Origin: Microvelia longipes
Lineage: Eukaryota; Arthropoda; Insecta; Hemiptera; Veliidae
Assembly (NCBI GenBank): GCA_018340805.1
Contig: JACMZG010001913.1
Span: forward strand, 3,161,963-3,225,962
Length of the DNA: 64,000 nucleotides
Direction of reading: 5' to 3'
Both the position numbers and the translations under genes were made by a program. The notes under the pieces were generated by a model. It made no database searches and was not told the origin of the DNA. It worked only from the letters and a program-made list of their open reading frames with translations. Position 1 is the first letter of the stretch. Each line of letters begins with the position of its first letter. Below are positions 10,748 to 21,021 of the stretch, piece by piece.

Positions 10748-11634
10748 TGGGACATGACATTATGTCGAGCCATCAATGATGACGAATGTCGAATGATGGA
10801 ACAGTTCCCAGATGTAGCATTGCATTTTGCTTGTTACATTTCCTAGGTGTCTCTCGCACAATTATATTGTGTCAACTATTCATGTGTTGCAAAACTCGGT
10901 AGTATCAAATGATACACATTTTATTTATTTATTTATTGTAACAACGAGCAGAGCTCAATAACAATTTTAATACAATTTAAATAAACATAAACTACTAATA
11001 AACTAAATAATAAACTACTTTTCTTTCTACCATCAACACACATTTTATTTATTTATTTATGGTAACAACGAGCAGAGCTCAATAACAATTTTAATACAAT
11101 TTAAATAAACATTGCTTTTTTAATGGTCTTTCCTTCCATTTTTTAAAGACTTTTTGCAAATATTTTGTTACTTTACTTCTAAAATCGACCGTGTTTTATT
11201 TATTTTAATTAATAAATAAAATCACAATGGATGAGGTAATTGTTGGGAGCGTTATTTTCCTTATCTCTAGTATGTCTACAGACGTAGGAACCTCATCCAT
11301 TTCAAAAACTATATAATTCAAAAACAAAAAGAAAAATATATATTATATAAAAAAATATTCAAACAACAAAACAATCACATATTCAAATAATCACATATTC
11401 AAACAACAACAATCAAAACAATCACATCACAAAGTTTACAAAATATTGTAATCATTCAAAAACAGATAACGTAGTACATTCTTTTTTAAGTAACTTATAA
11501 AAAACCATTTTTATGGTTTTCTTAAGTCAAAAGAGCGGGAAAAATAATTATTTAAGAAGAAAAAGAGATTTTAAAAAATTCTTCACTTCTTCAATTCTTC
11601 CTAACTTAACTTAAGATTGTAGACGGGCCTTTAA

Positions 11635-12055
11635 ACGTACTCTTATGCACTCTATAGGGGAGGTTTTAATAAGGTTACACTGAGCCCCTGAGAGCCCCCA
11701 AAAAGATGTTTCAGGACTCTCAATGTAATGAGATAGCCCATGCCCCCTCTATTATGTATCTCTATGGCCCTATTGGTTGAATTATGAAACATCGAAAACA
11801 AACCTGACCACCTTCAATAAAAATGTAATCAAATAATCAGTACAAAATTACAATAACTTTTACAGAAGAACGTTAAAATACAAATAAAATCACAAACAAT
11901 GTGTAAACAGAAAGAAATTGATAAATTATAACCTTAACTCACTCTTAAAGGAGGTTTCAATGAGGTTACACTGAGCCCTTGAGAACCCCAAAATGATTTT
12001 TCAGGCCTTTCTATGTATTGAGATAGGCTATGTCTTCTCTATTATATATCTATGA
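11635..12055. repeat. dispersed repeat, family A, two tandem partial copies
   Basis: Two blocks each contain AAAGGAGGTTTCAATGAGGT / GGGGAGGTTTTAATAAGG, TTACACTGAGCCC and a ...GATAG(C/G)C(C/T)ATG... end. They match copies elsewhere in the window. Non-coding. Confidence 0.65.
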
Positions 12056-12223
12056 TTTTAACAATATTAAAAAATTTTATAAATTTATTTATGCTTTTAT
12101 GTGATAATTTCTTTTGTGTTAATGTTAATGTTTTGTGATAATGCTTTTTTTGTTTTAAAATGTTTTGTGCTCATTTTAAACTATCAGTGATACATTATTA
12201 ATTGCTCACCTTACGTTTCTAGT

Positions 12224-13180
12224 CCAAGAGCCAAGCTTAAAAAATGTGACTCATTTTGTACTACTTAAAGCCAAATTTTAGAAAAGCATAGTCTGCCTAT
12301 TTAAAGTGGAACCCTTCATATGAATGCGCTCGTTTGAAATACTAAAAAATCGCATAAATTACAGTTTTATTGCAATAAGTGGCTCCCTGTAAGTCATTTG
12401 CAAACCATGAAGAGGCCATATTTGAAAGCCGATAAAATTTCCTACAAAACGTGAGTGGTTTTTTTTGTGAAAGTCGGATAAATACATCTAAAGTTATAAC
12501 ATTTTTTAAATGGTCAAAAAAATGAACAAAAAGTTAATATTTTTTCAAAGAAATTCACTGACTGGTGTTTTTGAAAGAGTCATAACTTTAGTTGTAGTCA
12601 TCCGATTTGGATGATTAAACACTCGTTTTATAGGAAATTTTATCAGCTTTAGAAAATGGTATCTTCATGTTTTTCACAGGACTTACAGGAAACCACTTAT
12701 TGCAAGGAAACTGGAATTGGTGAGATTTTATAAATTTTAGAGCATGAGCAATCATATGAAAGCCATCACTCAGGATTTTACTTCATAATAATATAGAAAT
12801 GAACTTACCATTCCTCTGCATAGGCTAAAGAAATCTCAAGATGGTAGGAATGTTCTAGGAGTTAAAATATATAATAAACTACCTGATAGCATTAAAAATC
12901 TTGAAGGAAACAAATTTAAGAAAGAAATTAAGAATTTTTATTGGAAAATCCTTTTTACTCTTTGAAAGAGTACTTTGATCAAGTTCACGAAAATATTTTG
13001 TAAGGATGTAATTAATAGTTTTAAGTATTTTTGACGCATTCTTATAACAACATGCTTGTTTTTTGTGAATAAAGGAATTTTTTATTTTTATTTATTTTAT
13101 TTTAATTTATGGTATATTTTCAGAATAATTTGGTTGAAGTAGTACAAAATGAGTCACATTTTTTCAGGTCCGGTTCTTTC
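12224..13180. mobile_element. TIR element, family B (CCAAGAGCC ... AATGAGTCACATTTT)
   Basis: The left end CCAAGAGCCAAGCTTAAAAA plus ATGTGACTCATTTTGTACTA is the imperfect inverse of the right end GTAGTACAAAATGAGTCACA plus TTTTTTCAGGTCCGGTTCTT. A related 0.68-kb copy lies at 44361-45036 and a right-end fragment at 14050-14187. A LINE 3' end is nested inside at 12798. No transposase is seen. Confidence 0.65.
12798..12965 (+). pseudogene. C-terminal end of a non-LTR retrotransposon ORF2
   Basis: The open frame NELTIPLHRLKKSQDGRNVL, GVKIYNKLPDSIKNLEGNKF, KKEIKNFYWKILFTL and a TGA stop has the G(V/I)K(I/L)YN-LP..I...L..NKFKK..K pattern. That pattern marks the very end of many LINE ORF2 proteins. 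It is followed by a ~100-base AT-rich 3' UTR ending in TTTTTATTTTTATTTA. It is a 5'-truncated insertion with no RT domain. Confidence 0.7.
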
Positions 13181-13335
13181 TTTTCTTCAAGACTATTCTC
13201 GTTCAAATTATGAAATTATTATGTGGACTTTGAGCAAATAGTTAATGTTTTATTAATGTAAACCATTTTTTTTTAATTTGTGATCTTTGTTTCCCTCTCT
13301 GATTGTCGTGTGTGATGTTTACGTTGTTTGTTCAG

Positions 13336-13486
13336 GTGTGTCCGACGCAAGTGAAGGGAGAGAGGTGTGTTAATGACGGAGAGCTGGAGAACTGGTTCGA
13401 GTCGGACTGGCTGAGTTGCAACTTGAGAACTGTCATCACGAGCATAGCTCTTCCTCCTCAACTTGATATCATCTTTGATTCTGACA
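13336..13486 (+). CDS. UBR3: UBR3 exon
   Basis: The acceptor is TGTTCAG and the donor is GACA/GTAAGT. It is a 50-residue exon starting in phase 0 and leaving one base. It contains ENWFESDWLSCNLRTVITSI, which corresponds to the WF...N.R segment of UBR3 and is followed by an acidic tail. The phases fit the exons on both sides even though the intron before it is about 4.4 kb and full of transposons. Confidence 0.9.
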
Positions 13487-13509
13487 GTAAGTTTCACCAT
13501 TCACAATGA

Positions 13510-14030
13510 GGGTTTGATCAGCTTAAATAAAATAATAATAATACTTTATTTGTTTAAGAACATAGTTCTCCTACAATGGAGTCTTGCTTTACAAAAATTA
13601 TATCTATCTTAACACAATTTTTGCAAAAATTAATAAAACGTGGATTCGAATAAAGAAAAATTAATCTTCTTAAAATGCGAGAAACATATGTAGCTTAAAT
13701 AAAACTTTGTAGTGATTCCATAAAAGTATTAAAAAAATCAACTGTTTCTTTTCTAACTTTGCAAGCAAAAATAGTGGATATGGCATTTTTGTGTCATATA
13801 TATACATACATATATATCCATTTATTTTTGGCCTCGTGTTTGATTTTGTTATGAGTTTTACTTGAGAGGTAAAGTTCTTCCCTTAATCCTGTTGCACAGC
13901 AGCTTAATGTAGCTGCTATGTTGCGCTAAAAGCATTTATATGCTTCAGCGTACTAAAGAAAAAACAAGAGACCTTCAGCCTTTGGGCCTCTCCGCGGCGT
14001 TAGTGCTGGGGCCATTTTACGATTCTCTAA
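13510..14030. other. intron without recognised features
   Basis: AT-rich intron with a short TATATACATACATATATATC run and AAAATAATAATAATACTTTA, the latter resembling a SINE or LINE tail. No exon or RNA gene is seen. Confidence 0.4.
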
Positions 14031-14321
14031 TATTTTGAGCATGCATAATATTTTGAGCAGTCTTATGAAGGGCTCCACTCTGGATAGGCTGACTATGCTT
14101 TTCTTCATAATTTAAGGTATATTATCAGAAATATTTGGTTTGAAGTAGTACAAAATGAGTCACATTTTTCAGGTCCGCTTCTTGGACTATAAGAGTTTAG
14201 AGGCAATTCTTTAGGGTTCTCTAATAATGTAATCAGTCAGAAAAGCTACTAAATGTAACCTCTTTTTTACTCATTTGTTGACTTTATTTTTTGAAATGGG
14301 CCGAATTTGGATGCGTTTTAG

Positions 14322-14483
14322 GTGATGATGATTGGAGGGCAGAAAGTGGACCTCAGAGATCGGGTGGAATACCACTGGCTATTGGTGCGGAAGTGGATGA
14401 TTCTTTAGAGTTGGAGTCTATCATGCCCATGCACGTGGCTATACCCAATTCAGTAGTGCCTTCGACTAATCCACATAATAGAG
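14322..14483 (+). CDS. UBR3: UBR3 exon
   Basis: The acceptor is CGTTTTAG and the donor is AGAG/GTTAGT. It encodes a poorly conserved, probably disordered linker (acidic start, Gly-rich, then DDSLELESIMPMHVAIPNSV). I assign it to UBR3 by splice phase (1 in, 1 out), good splice sites, coding-like composition and its place between two recognisable exons rather than by sequence similarity. Confidence 0.84.
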
Positions 14484-14691
14484 GTTAGTTTAGTGATAAC
14501 TACTTTATTTGCAAATCAAAGGGATAGTTGTAAGGTTGGCAATACCAATGGCGGGAAAACAAAGGGTGATCAATTTTTTTATCATAGGATTAGCATGGGA
14601 GCCGATAAAAATTCTTCATTTATTTCTTTATTGTTAATTTGTGTTAAATGAGTTAAAAATTAATAGAACGACCATCAGTGCTTGATACAAC

Positions 14692-15050
14692 TTTTTGTGG
14701 TTAGGTAGACGTGTTCATTGGGTTTGAACAAGTTAGTGCAAGTTATGTTGTTTGTTAAACTTGTTAAGGGGTTGAACTAGTTAATTCAAGTTTTGTGGTT
14801 AGCTAGACTTGTTCAGAACTAGTTAATTCAAGTTTTTGTGGTTAGGTAGACTTGTTCAGTGGGTTTGAACTAGTTAATTCAAGTTTTTGTGGTTAGGTAG
14901 ACTTGTTCAGTGGGTTTGAACTAGTTAATTCAAGTTTTTGTGGTTAGGTAGACGTGTTCAGTGGGTTTGAACTAGTTAATTCAAATTTTTGTGGTTAGGT
15001 AGACGTGTTCAGTGGGTTTGAACAAGTTAATGCAAGTTTTTGTGGTTAAG
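14692..15050. repeat. minisatellite, 51-bp unit, about seven copies
   Basis: The unit AACTAGTTAATTCAAGTTTT + TGTGGTTAGGTAGACTTGTT + CAGTGGGTTTG repeats with a period of 51, more diverged toward the left. Confidence 0.9.
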
Positions 15051-15149
15051 CTCACTTGTTAAGAAGGGAAAAGTATCTAGAGGTCATCCTTTTATGGCTC
15101 TTTAATTTAACATTGATAAGTATGATAAATAACAACTTGTGTTTGACAG

Positions 15150-15280
15150 GCCGTGAGGTGAAGAAGTTCATGAAATCACTGGGTATGGGATCTGGTATGA
15201 TTGCTTCTAGCCAGCATGGATCTGGCTCGAGCGAGCAAGACGATCCTACTCTATTAGCTCTCCCTACTTCTGATAACCAG
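15150..15280 (+). CDS. UBR3: UBR3 exon
   Basis: The acceptor is GTTTGACAG and the donor is ACCAG/GTAGTG. It starts with REVKKFMKSLGMGSG and continues as a Ser/Gly-rich linker ending in phase 0. Sequence conservation is low, as expected for the linker of UBR3 before the ILEIKESIL-type helix. It is placed in the gene by phase and position. Confidence 0.85.
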
Positions 15281-15371
15281 GTAGTGCAAGTTACCATACA
15301 AAATTCTTTCATGAAATAAAGTATTTTTATTTTCATTATTTTGAGTATTTTTTTCGGTTATATTGTTGTTT

Positions 15372-15500
15372 TGAAGATTTAGGTCTTCCGGTGGTGATCG
15401 CGTCAATGTAGATGAAGAATCCGACGTTTCGCTTCCACTGTGAGAGGCATCTTCATCTACATTGACGTGGTCACCATTGGAACCTAAATCTTCATGACAA
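15372..15500 (-). repeat. foldback fragment with a Penelope-type hammerhead-like motif
   Basis: At 15423-15456 the minus strand reads GAAGATGCC...GGAAGCGAAACGTC, the GAAGA-stem-GAAACGUC arrangement found in hammerheads with a minimal stem III in Penelope-like elements. Flanks GATTTAGGTCTTCCGGTGGT and CACCATTGGAACCTAAATC are inverted copies of each other. The opening residue is T rather than C before TGAAGA, so activity is doubtful. Confidence 0.45.
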
Positions 15501-15806
15501 TAACCGCGGAAGCCTACACAGTTTATTATTGTTGTTTTGTTCTATTATTGATTTATTTTATTTATTTTTTTTAAATTTTGTAAGTGCATGCTTTCTGTTC
15601 TTGATGGAAATAGCCCATGCTTTGGAATAACCCTTAAGGGGATATTCCCTACTCTTTAACCTTATGATATGGAAAAATTTCTGAGGTAGCTGAAGTTGTG
15701 ATTCTGAAGTTGCTTTTTATGGACACTTTCACAATTAGAATTCTAAGCAAGCCATTAGTCAGCAATGTCCCCTGAAGTTATTAACACCCTTCTATTTTAT
15801 TGACAG

Positions 15807-16005
15807 ATGGTTGTAGCTGGCAGCAAGGGAAGGTTTGGGGGCAGCCCTGAGTGTACAGGGGCTGGGAGCTCGTCAGACAAGTGTTTGGAAGCAAACGAAA
15901 GCATTATATCTTTGTTATTAAAACTGCACAGTCATCTGTCTGGTCAGCCCGATTCATTTGACTCTAATCAACCTTATGATCCCAGTGAGGATAGAGTTGG
16001 AGACG
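15807..16005 (+). CDS. UBR3: UBR3 exon
   Basis: The acceptor is TTGACAG and the donor is GACG/GTGAGT. The first codon is an internal Met. The second half reads ANESIISLLLKLHSHLSGQ, matching the conserved ESIL-LL-KLH-KLSG helix of UBR3. It enters in phase 0 and leaves one base, which joins to the exon at 20343 across an intron filled by a 4-kb satellite-bearing element. Confidence 0.9.
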
Positions 16006-16379
16006 GTGAGTCACCTTCTAGTGTTTTTTAACTTATGTTAATGTTATACATTTAATTTAAACAATGCTTAAAAGTTGTTCTTGGGTAGTTCCTTGGGCTC
16101 GCTAATACATGTATACCATATGCTCAGGTATATAGCCTTACTTTTCTCGTTTCCCTTATGGGAAAGATGATACAAAGTTTAACACCATTCCAACAATCTG
16201 TTTTATTGTCACTTAATACTAGCAATAAGATTCGGATCTCTTTAAAATCATCATGTAGAACCTTTAAAAGAAATATATTTGAACGAACGTAAGTGAGTTC
16301 TTACATTTCAGAAGATTGGGACGGCGCGTTTGTTTGTGTGTTTGTGTGTTTGTTTGTACGTGTCGCGATAACTGCCGTA

Positions 16380-18360
16380 AAAATTGACCGATTTTGATAA
16401 AATTTTGTATACAGGTAAAACTAATTATGTGTCAGAGCTGTATAGTTTTTGGTAATATTCCGAAAAATATTTTCAAAATGGCAGCCAAAATGGCGGACCG
16501 GATAAAAAAAAATTTTGAGCGAAAAAATCGTGTTGTATATCGTTTGAAAGCTCTTAAAGAGTAGAAAAAGAAAATATATGTTTCATGGTCAAAATTTAAA
16601 AATTTTTTAAAAAATTAAAAATGGCGGCTAAAATAATAAACCCAAAAAATTTAAAATTGAAGGAATAACTCGAGTAATACATCGTTGTAAAGCTCTTGAT
16701 TAGTAGAACAAAAAATGTTATATACTAAATTCCGAAAAATTCAACATGGCGGCCATAATTTAATATAATAATTAGTTTTTACTAATATTATAAGAATTTT
16801 CAAGATAAAGATCTATTGTAATATACTTTAGATACTTTTATACAAGTAAAATTAACTATATGTCCGAGCTGTATAGTTTTTGGTAATATTCCGAAAAATA
16901 TATTCAAAATGGCGGCCAATATGGCGGACCAGAAAAAAAATTTTTGAGCAAAAAATCGTGTTGTATATCGTTTTAAAGCTCTTAAAGAGTAAAAAGAAAA
17001 TATATGTTTCATGGTCAAAATTTAAAAATTTTTTGAAAAATTTAAAAATGGCGGCTAAAATAATAAACCCAAAAAATTTAAAATTGAAGGAATAACTCGA
17101 GTAATACATCGTTGTAAAGCTCTTGATTAGTGAAACAAAAAATGTTATATACTAAATTCCGAAAAGTTCAACATGGCGGCCATAATTTAATATAATAATT
17201 AGTTTTTACTAATATTATAAGAATTTTCAAGATAAAGATCTATTGTAATATACTTTAGATACTTTTATACAAGTAAAATTAACTATATGTCCGAGCTGTA
17301 TAGTTTTTGGTAATATTCCGAAAAATATATTCAAAATGGCGGCCAATATGGCGGACCGGAAAAAAAATTTTTGAGCAAAAAATCGTGTTGTATATCGTTT
17401 TAAAGCTCTTAAAGAGTAGAAAAAGAAAATATATGTTTCATGGTCAAAATTTAAAAATTTTTTGAAAAATTTAAAAATGGCGGCTAAAATAATAAACCCA
17501 AAAAATTTAAAATTGAAGGAATAACTCGAGTAATACATCGTTGTAAAGCTCTTGATTAGTAGAAAAAAAATGTTATACTAAATTCCGAAAAATTCAACAT
17601 GGCGGCCATAATTAATATAATAATAGTTTTTACTAATATTATAAGAATTTTCAAGATAAAGATCTATTGTAATATACTTTAGATACTTTTATACAAGTAA
17701 AATTAACTATATGTCCGAGCTGTATAGTTTTTGGTAATATTCCGAAAATATATTCAAAATGGCGGCCAATATGGCGGACCGGAAAAAAAATTTTGAGCAA
17801 AAAATCGTGTTGTATATCGTTTTAAAGCTCTTAAAGAGTAGAAAAAGAAAATATATGTTTCATGGTCAAAATTTAAAATGTTTTGAAAAATTTAAAAATG
17901 GCGGCTAAAATAAATAAACCCAAAAATTTAAAATTGAAGGAATAACTCGAGTAATACATCGTTGTAAAGCTCTTGATTAGTAGAAAAAAATGTTATATAC
18001 TAAATTCCGAAAAATTCAACATGGCGGCCATAATTTAATATAATAATTAGTTTTTACTAATTTATAAGAATTTTCAAGATAAAGATCTATTGTAATATAC
18101 TTTAGATACTTTTATACAAGTAAAATTAACTATATGTCCGAGCTGTATAGTTTTTGGTAATATTCCGAAAAATATATTCAAAATGGCGGCCAATATGGCG
18201 GACCGGATAAAAAATTTTTGAGCAAAAAATCGTGTTGTATATCGTTTTAAAGCTCATATAGAGTAGAAAAAGAAAAAATATATTTTTCATGGTCAACATT
18301 TCAAATTTTTTATTAATTTAAAAATGGCGGCTAAAATAATAAACTCAAAAAAAAAATTTT
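16380..18360. repeat. tandem ~425-bp repeat, about 4.6 copies
   Basis: TATGTCCGAGCTGTATAGTT recurs at about 16860, 17287, 17711 and 18134. Each unit includes ATGGCGGCCAATATGGCGGA and CTCGAGTAATACATCGTTGT. Open stretches of 70-103 codons on either strand come from the repeat itself and are not genes. Confidence 0.95.
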
Positions 18361-20110
18361 AATGCGAGCCTTCTTTTACCTTATTATTATAAATATACGC
18401 GAGCCTTTTTAATATGCATTAATATTAATATAAGCAATCTAGCGAGCGAAGCGAGCTTTTATACTATGCATTAATATTAAATATAAGCAATCTAGCGAGC
18501 GAAGCGAGTTTTACAATATATTTTTATTATAAATTTAAGCAATCTAGCGAGCGAAGCGAGCCTATTTTAACGTTGTATTATTATAAATATAAGCAATCTA
18601 GCGAGCGAAGCGAGCCTTTTTACTATGCATTAATATTTAATATAAGCAATCTAGCGAGCGAAGCGTGCCTTCTTTACTATGTATTATTATAAATATACGC
18701 AATCTAGCGAGCGAAGCGAGCCTCTTTACTTGCATCAATATAAATCTACGCAATCTAGCGAGCGAAGCGAGCCTTATTTACAATATATTTTATTATAATA
18801 TAAGCAATCTAGCAAGCGAAGCGAGCCTTCTTTTACATGCATGAATATAAATCTACGCAATCTAGCGAGCGAAGCGAGCCTTCTTTTACCATTTATTATT
18901 ATAAATATACGCAATCAAGCGAGCGAAGCGAGCCTTTTTTACTATGCATAATATAAATATACGCAATCTAGCGAGCGAAGCGAGTTTTTACAATATATTT
19001 TATTATAAATTTAAGCAATCTAGCGAGCGAAGCGAGCCTATTTTTAACGTTGTATTATTATAAATATAAGCAATCTAGCGAGCGAAGCGAGCCTTTTTTA
19101 CTATGCATTAATATTTAATATAAGCAATCTAGCGAGCGAAGCGAGCCTTCTTTACTATTATATTATAAATATACGCAATCTAGCGACGAAGCGAGCCTCT
19201 TTTCTTGCATCAATATAAATCTACGCAATCTAGCGAGCGAAGCGAGCCTTATTTACAATATATTTTATTTATAATATAAGCAATCTAGCAAGCGAAGCGA
19301 GCCTTCTTTTACATGCATGAATATAAATCTACGCAATCTAGCGAGCGAAGCGAGCCTTCTTTTACCATTTATTATTATAAATATACGCAATCAAGCGAGC
19401 GAAGCGAGCCTTTTTACTATGCAATAATAAATCTACGCAATTTAGCGAGCGAAGCGAGCCTTTTTTACAATATATTTATTATTAATATAGCAATCTAGCG
19501 AGCGAAGCGAGCCTATTTTTAACGTTGTATTATTATAAATATAAGCAATCTAGCGAGCGAAGCGAGCCTTTTTTACTATGCATTAATATTTAATATAAGC
19601 AATCTAGCGAGCGAAGCGAGCCTTCTTTACTATGTATTATTATAAATATACGCAATCTAGCGAGCGAAGCGAGCCTCTTTTACTTGCATCAATATAAATC
19701 TACGCAATCTAGCGAGCGAAGCGAGCCTTATTTACAATATATTTTATTATAAATATAAGCAATCTAGCGAGCGAAGCGAGCCTTCTTTACATGCATGAAT
19801 ATAAATCTACGCAATCAAGCGAGCGAAGCGAGCCTTCTTTTACCATTTATTATTATAAATATACGCAATCAAGCGAGCGAAGCGAGCCTTTTTTACAATA
19901 TATTGTATTATAAATATAAGCAATATAGCGAGCGAAGCGAGCCTATTTTTAACGTTGTATTATTACAAATATAAGCAATCTAGCGAGCGAAGCGAGCCTA
20001 TTTTAACGTTGTATTATTACAAATATAAGCAATCTAGCGAGCGTAGCGAGCCTTTTTTACTATGTAAATGTTAAAGATACCTAAACTAGCAAGCGATGCG
20101 AGCCTTTTTG
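18361..20110. repeat. tandem ~58-bp satellite, about 30 copies
   Basis: The conserved core CAATCTAGCGAGCGAAGCGA is separated by AT-rich spacers that themselves alternate (TTTTTACTATGCATTAATAT, TTATTTACAATATATTTTAT, CTTTTACATGCATGAATATA). A higher-order pattern of about 500 bases is visible: the same spacer order repeats three times. The mirror-image array is at 1830-3010. Confidence 0.95.
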
Positions 20111-20342
20111 AGTTTATACTGTAAAATAGTATAGCATCCGAATGTTTTGATAAACTCATTTCGCTTGTTTTAAATTAATATTTTTTTTTATGTATTCTTT
20201 GCCGTGAGTTCTTGATGCAACGCATTACTAGTTTTATTTAAAGCAAGAAAATAAAGTTTATTTAGTGCTTTCTTGTTGCCATTATATTAAACTACATTAT
20301 CATTTGTTTGATCTGGATTTTAATATAAATTGTTGTTTAAAG

Positions 20343-20591
20343 GGCCTCACTACGTGGGTAGACTGCTGCGGTGCATTATGCTGCTAGATGAAGACTGCCG
20401 CGAGGCAGTTGTGAAGACACGCGAGAAACTCTGGCCGAGGCAACCAGACGAGAGTGAGAGACGGGAGGCGGAGTTGAGACAGAAAGAAGAGAGGAGGAGA
20501 AAAGCGAGGGAGAGACAGAAAAAACTTATGGAGGAATTCGCATCTAAGCAGAGGCAGTTTATGGAACGACAAGCCATGGAAACAAACAACG
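20343..20591 (+). CDS. UBR3: UBR3 exon with charged helix before the RING
   Basis: The acceptor is TTTAAAG and the donor is AACG/GTAAGA. It encodes YVGRLLRCIMLLDEDCREAV, then EKLWPRQ and a long Arg/Lys/Glu helix (about 35 residues) that contains the UBR signature RRRKARERQKKLMEEFASKQ followed by FMERQ. This basic helix directly precedes the RING in UBR proteins. It enters in phase 1 and leaves in phase 1. Confidence 0.96.
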
Positions 20592-20740
20592 GTAAGATAG
20601 AAAGAGTTGATTCTAGAATAGATTAAGCAATACTGGAAACAGGGATGTCCGACTGTAGACCAATCTATTAATGACCTAACAACTCATTTGGAAACCACCC
20701 CTGCGCAATAGATTGTATTTGAGTAACTTATGTGTTGCAG

Positions 20741-21021
20741 AAGATGAGAGTATGGAGATAGGAGCAAGCGAGGAAAGCTTGGATAGCAAAGAGATAGAGT
20801 ATGACTGTGTCATCTGCAACCAGTCTTCTGTGTCTACCGATGACAAACCAATGGGACTGGCGGTACTAGTCCAAGCTTCATCTGTACTTGGGGCAAGGAG
20901 ACGTACGCCCCCTCCTAAACTACCCACCAGTGAGAGTGAGAGACAGGCTCTCAGACAAACGGACACCATGGCTGCAGCTTTTGACCAGCGCAGAGAGGAG
21001 CTCGAGAGACATTTCTCTGAT
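20741..21021 (+). CDS. UBR3: UBR3 exon with first half of the RING
   Basis: The acceptor is GTTGCAG and the donor is TGAT/GTAAGC. It contains YDCVICNQSS, the first Cys pair of the RING (C-x2-C), followed by RPTG-like DKPMGLAVLVQASSVLGARR, which is highly conserved in UBR3. A linker and a final amphipathic helix FDQRREELERHFSD close the exon in phase 0. The catalytic zinc finger is split by a 1.8-kb intron. Confidence 0.96.

Larger units (their letters stand above)
10226..10915 (+). repeat. tandem 317-bp unit (2.2 copies) with hammerhead ribozyme core, retrozyme-like
   Basis: Copies run 10226-10542, 10543-10858 (one base shorter) and 10859-10915 (partial). They start CAATTATATTGTGTCAACTA and the two full copies are practically identical. 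Each full copy carries the invariant hammerhead residues once. The partial third copy stops at GTAGTATCAAATGATA, the same point where the inverted relative at 41712 stops. Short tandem units with one hammerhead each are the hallmark of retrozymes and ribozyme-bearing satellites, both propagated through RNA circles; that relation is inferred. Confidence 0.8.
9572..11630. mobile_element. PIF/Harbinger-like non-autonomous element, 2.06 kb
   Basis: The ends AGGCCCGTCTACAATCTTAA and its reverse complement TTAAGATTGTAGACGGGCCT form terminal inverted repeats that extend imperfectly over about 60 bases (GAAGAATCGAAGAAGTGAAG...). They are flanked on both sides by TTA (9569-9571 and 11631-11633), the 3-bp target duplication typical of Harbinger. 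No transposase is present. Inside is a TTTATTTATTTATTGTAACA / ACGAGCAGAGCTCAATAAC ~120-bp tandem repeat (9800-10110, again 10911-11100), and the hammerhead-bearing array lies between its two blocks. Confidence 0.75.
16281..20231 (+). mobile_element. satellite-bearing HINE/Helitron-like element, large copy
   Basis: The left end GAACGTAAGTGAGTTCTTAC is shared with the reverse copy at 3702. A block of ~425-bp tandem units and then a block of ~58-bp units follow. The right end is GCCGTGAGTTCTTGATGCAA + CGCATTACTAG, with a small ATGC-AAC-GCAT hairpin just before CTAG and a following T. A shared 10-mer GTGAGTTCTT lies near both ends. Helentron-associated elements (DINE/HINE) have central tandem repeats, a 3' hairpin and no coding region. 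That fits, but no 5' signature is certain. Confidence 0.55.

Noticed and set aside
16800..17538. Open stretches of 71-103 codons on both strands
   Set aside because: They fall entirely in the ~425-bp tandem repeat, repeat with its period and have no domain.
20350..20969. Minus-strand reading frames of 62-97 codons
   Set aside because: Shadows of the UBR3 exons on the plus strand, which have splice sites, phase and family motifs.
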